A stretch of DNA of 64,000 nucleotides from contig CAJTEN010000011.1 of NCBI GenBank assembly GCA_910575245.1, positions 1 to 64,000 on the forward strand. Direction: 5' to 3'. Positions 61,178-64,000 of the stretch are shown here, piece after piece. The notes under the pieces were generated by a model. That model had not been told where the DNA came from. It was given only the letters and a program-made list of their open reading frames with translations, and ran no database searches. Source of the DNA: Clostridia bacterium (GTDB lineage Bacteria; Bacillota; Clostridia; Lachnospirales; Lachnospiraceae). The number at the start of each line of letters is the position of its first letter. Position 1 is the first letter of the stretch. The position numbers and the translations under genes were made by a program.

Positions 61178-61299
61178 AATTTCCACTCTATCTGTTACAT
61201 TCACAGCCTCCAACCGCTCTTAGTATGATTCACTTCAATTAACCTTATGTTTCACTTGCCTAAATTTCCATCTGCCTTACAGAGTGAAAATTTATCCTG

Positions 61300-61380
61300 C
61301 GTGAAACTAAGGTAACTCAACGTCCACCGGCTAAAGCCGATGAGTTAAGCGGGCTGAAGCCCTCCTTTTGTGACTAACTG
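61300..61380. mobile_element. Right-end hairpins of the IS200-type element
   Basis: CGGCTAAAGCCG within AACTCA...TGAGTT and a second hairpin GGGCTGAAGCCC lie downstream of tnpA, the usual imperfect hairpins at the 3' end of IS200/IS605 elements. The exact tip is not set. Confidence 0.55.
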
Positions 61381-61460
61381 AAAGTCAGCTAAAAGCTCTA
61401 CTGAAGTAGCTACTGTTCCACAATCTCAAAGTTATCGTCCCCCTCTTCTTTTCCCTGCGT

Positions 61461-61844
61461 CTATATGTACCTTTTGATTGTCTCCTGGTCCGCTTGCCCT
61501 ACCGTCCCGCAGCAATAACCCCTGGCCCACATATGCCGGCCCCTATATCTTCTCTTCAGTTCTGGAAACTCGTCCTGTATCAGATGTGATGAGCGTCCTT
61601 TCAGGTACTGCATTATCTGGCTCGGTGCCAGATCTGTCGGGCAGGATAGCAGCATATGCACATGATCAGCCGCTATGCTCCCTTTTACTATCTGAATCTC
61701 TTTCGCCTCGCACCCCTGCTTCAGCAGCTCCCTCAATCTCACTGCTATCGTTCCTTTTAACACCCTGTATCGATATTTCGTTATCCATACAAAGTAGTAC
61801 TTGATATCATATACCATATGACTTCCATTTCTATATTCGGCCAT
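61461..61844 (-). pseudogene. tnpA: IS200-type transposase TnpA with premature amber stop
   Basis: 127 residues are read. The HUH motif is present (AADHVHMLLS), as is the catalytic-Tyr helix QETIKRYI, but a TAG (61463-61461) follows at once. Reading through it, 16 more codons (TQGKEEGDDNFEIVEQ) lead to a TAG at 61412-61410, the usual family end. One GAG-to-TAG change would explain this. It removes the Gln of the YxxxQ motif, which in ISHp608 TnpA helps bind the metal. No tnpB is linked. Likely inactive unless the stop is suppressed. Confidence 0.8.
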
Positions 61845-61989
61845 AATCCTGCTCCTTTCCTCTCAGATTATAGCACGTTTTTATCCGTCCATGGAGTTAT
61901 AAAATATAAAAGACTTCTTAATCAAAATAAATACAAAAGAGCCACAGCATAGCATTTATGCGGTACTGGCGGAAAGGAGGAAATTGATT

Positions 61990-63858
61990 ATGAGTCACGA
62001 TTTAACAGCACTATACGAGAGATTAAGCCATGATGACGAGCTGCAGGGCGAGAGCAACAGCATATCCAACCAAAAGGCAATGTTAGAGGATTATGCGGAA
62101 AAGAACGTTTTTACGGGCATACGCCACTTTACTGATGATGGAATCTCCGGCACTACTTTTGAGCGTGAGGGATTGCAAGCCATGCTTGCCGAAGTAGAGA
62201 AAGGCAATATCGGAACTATCATTGTGAAAGATATGAGCCGTCTGGGAAGAAATTATGTGCAGATGGGAATGTTGCGGGAACAGTTACGCAGAGCGAATGT
62301 AAGGCTGATTGCGGTCAACGAGGGCGTTGACACAGGTTCGGGATTTGATGATGATTTCCTTCCATTCCGTGACGTAATCAACGAATATTATGCAAAGGAC
62401 ATCAGCAAGAAAATCAAGTCCACCTTTAAGGCAAAAGGCGAAAGCGGAAAACACGTTGCGAGCAGTCCGCCTTATGGTTATCTGAAAGATAGCGAGGACA
62501 AAAACAAATGGGTGATTGATGAAGTGGCGGCTCCCATTGTCAGACGGATATTCAGAATGACGCTTGAGGGTTACGGTCCATTTCAGATTGCAACGCAATT
62601 CACAGCCGAGCATATTCCCATTCCTGCCTACCACCAAGCACAATTAGGTGTGGGATTGTGGCAGAACAGGGAAATTAAAAACCCCCATAAATGGGGAAGT
62701 TCCACTATAGCGCATATTTTACAGAAACATGAATACTTAGGGCATACGGTAAATTTCAAGACACGCAAGCATTTCAAGGACAAAAAGAGCCATTATGTAG
62801 ATAAAGACCAGTGGTTAATCTTTGAGGACACCCATGCGCCGATTATCGACCAAGAAACCTTTGACAACGTACAGCGCATCAGAGGACAGGTAAGGCGATA
62901 TCCTGACGGTTGGGGCGAAGCGCACCCACTAACAGGTTTAATGTATTGCGCTGGTTGTGGCGGAAAGATGTATGTCCATAGGGTAAACAATGGAAAGCGT
63001 GTTCCCATGTATGTATGCGGAAATTATGCGAAACAGCCAGTCGGAACACTATGTAGGTCAGCACACCGCATCAAAGCGGATCACGTTATGGAGATAGTGG
63101 CAAAGACCATAAAAGAGGTTATTCAATACGCCAGTCTTGATAAAGAGCGTTTTGCGGAAGAAATACAGTCGCATATTGAGGACAGGCAGACCGTAGATTT
63201 CAGTGAACAGAAAAAGCGAATGACTGTATGCGAAAAGCGTATCGGGGAACTGGAAATGCTGATTGCCAAGATTTATGAGGATAACGCATTGGGGAAACTG
63301 TCAGACAAGCGTTACACCATGCTCTACAACCAATATGAGGGTGAGCAGGAACAGTTGCAGAGTGAGTTAGACGGTTATAAAACGGAACAGGCACAGTATG
63401 AAAATGACCGAAAATCTGCCGCACGTTTCCTCAAATTGGTTGAGAGGTACAGTAATGCGGAGGAAATGTCAACGGTAATGCTGAATGAGTTTGTGGAGAA
63501 AATCATTGTGCATGAGCGTGACCGCAAAGGGAGTGCAGACACCACACAGAAAATAGAGATTTATTTTAACTTTATCGGGGAATACATACCGCCGACTATG
63601 GTAGAGAAAGAGCCTATGCCCGAAGAACTGGAAGAAATGCGGAAGAAAGAAGCGAGAAAGGATAAGTTACATCAAAATTATCTGAAACAGAAAGCTAACG
63701 GGAAACAGAAAGAATATGAGGAACGTACCAAAGCCAAGAAAAAGGCGCAGATTGACAGCCAAAAAGAGCAGATAAGAGCTGAGGACAGGGAGAAAGGTAT
63801 ATACTTCTACGCAGGAGTGCCAAACATACCAAGAGCAGGTAAACAGGCGGTAATGTAA
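61990..63858 (+). CDS. Large serine recombinase (TnpX/TndX type)
   Basis: 622 residues from ATG 61990 (GGAGG nine bases upstream; a TTG at 61984 is too close). Resolvase domain with catalytic Ser in LYERLSHDDELQGES and DMSRLGRNY; recombinase domain (PPYGYLKDSEDKNKW, GYGPFQIATQF); zinc-ribbon Cys pair (LMYCAGCGGKMYVHR ... YVCGNY ... GTLC); long coiled coil (KRMTVCEKRIGELEMLIAK); and DUF4368-type C-terminus. Such enzymes excise and insert conjugative or mobilisable elements. No other element genes are visible around it in this window, so it may be the last gene of an element continuing beyond 64000 or an orphan. Confidence 0.93.
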   Translation: MSHDLTALYERLSHDDELQGESNSISNQKAMLEDYAEKNVFTGIRHFTDDGISGTTFEREGLQAMLAEVEKGNIGTIIVKDMSRLGRNYVQMGMLREQLRRANVRLIAVNEGVDTGSGFDDDFLPFRDVINEYYAKDISKKIKSTFKAKGESGKHVASSPPYGYLKDSEDKNKWVIDEVAAPIVRRIFRMTLEGYGPFQIATQFTAEHIPIPAYHQAQLGVGLWQNREIKNPHKWGSSTIAHILQKHEYLGHTVNFKTRKHFKDKKSHYVDKDQWLIFEDTHAPIIDQETFDNVQRIRGQVRRYPDGWGEAHPLTGLMYCAGCGGKMYVHRVNNGKRVPMYVCGNYAKQPVGTLCRSAHRIKADHVMEIVAKTIKEVIQYASLDKERFAEEIQSHIEDRQTVDFSEQKKRMTVCEKRIGELEMLIAKIYEDNALGKLSDKRYTMLYNQYEGEQEQLQSELDGYKTEQAQYENDRKSAARFLKLVERYSNAEEMSTVMLNEFVEKIIVHERDRKGSADTTQKIEIYFNFIGEYIPPTMVEKEPMPEELEEMRKKEARKDKLHQNYLKQKANGKQKEYEERTKAKKKAQIDSQKEQIRAEDREKGIYFYAGVPNIPRAGKQAVM

Positions 63859-64000
63859 AAACTGATTTTTGGGAAAAGGCATATCACAATGGTTGTAGTC
63901 TTTTTTCATGCAGTAGTTACCATATGAAATGAACTCCTATTCCCCAAAGCAGAGAAATATCCGTCAATGATATTCCGCAATCCAAACTCCCGACAATTAA
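63859..64000. other. Region after the recombinase, no gene seen
   Basis: AT-rich sequence without an open frame having a ribosome site. If the recombinase is the terminal gene of an element, one end should lie close by, but I could not identify it. Confidence 0.4.

Noticed and set aside
1..64000. CRISPR array, riboswitch or rRNA operon
   Set aside because: No regularly spaced repeats, cas genes, known riboswitch cores or rRNA sequence were seen on reading both strands.

Overview
The window looks like a chromosome segment of a gut Lachnospiraceae-type Clostridium (Firmicutes). Reasons: strong AGGAGG-type ribosome sites, many intracellular glycoside hydrolases (GHs) paired with AraC-family regulators, a PcrA/RlmD backbone, an Agr-like LytTR/GHKL pair, and TnpX-type recombinase and IS200-type mobile genes. 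This is inferred from protein families only; there is no 16S gene.

Layout. (1) 1-4.8 kb is an AT-rich accessory island: a cut-off transposase, a secreted protein beside a C12 tract, an orphan MazF/PemK-like toxin, a probable small RNA with two hairpins sharing the loop TTGGCG, a winged-helix protein and a two-gene operon of unknown function. It abuts the 3' end of rlmD. (2) 4.8-12.7 kb is housekeeping backbone: rlmD, a small membrane protein, a conserved hypothetical, pcrA, an SPFH/zinc-ribbon protein, an EamA transporter and tRNA-Gly(CCC). A tyrosine-integrase remnant lies next to the tRNA. (3) 13.3-40.4 kb is the first glycan-use region: GH3, GH2, AraC, MATE, AraC, GH2, GH115, GH3, GH43, GH78, AraC regulators and an HD-domain protein. 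It is bracketed by two inverted copies of a ~190-bp MITE-like element, each with its own target duplication. (4) 40.7-46 kb is a decayed stretch: a CPBP protease, an intact two-component system whose ABC transporter survives only as fragments, a deleted PocR-AraC regulator, and relics of a DUF4432 epimerase and apparently an alpha-rhamnosidase. (5) 46-55.2 kb is the second glycan-use region: a GPH sugar symporter, a GH43 of the galactanase type, a large alpha/beta hydrolase, an AraC regulator with a coupled small gene, and a GH2. (6) 55.3-64 kb holds TetR plus CPBP protease, an Rpn-like nuclease, an LprI-type lipoprotein, a LytTR/GHKL two-component system, an IS200-type tnpA with a premature stop, and a large serine recombinase.

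How the genes fit together. None of the GHs shows a signal peptide, so they probably finish digestion of imported oligosaccharides in the cytoplasm. The set (alpha-glucuronidase GH115, alpha-rhamnosidase GH78, GH43s, GH2s, GH3s) suggests a rhamnose- and glucuronate-capped arabinogalactan, gum or xylan-like substrate; this is inference. Four intact and two broken AraC-type regulators suggest several separate inducible units. A 38-bp element shared by the GH3 (13.7 kb) and GH78 (36.3 kb) promoters ties two of them together.

The least explained items are the twin-hairpin RNA beside the MazF-like gene, the MITE inserted in the 5' leader of an AraC gene, the direct-repeat operator between the LytTR regulator and a lipoprotein gene, and the unknown 3.1-4.8 kb operon.
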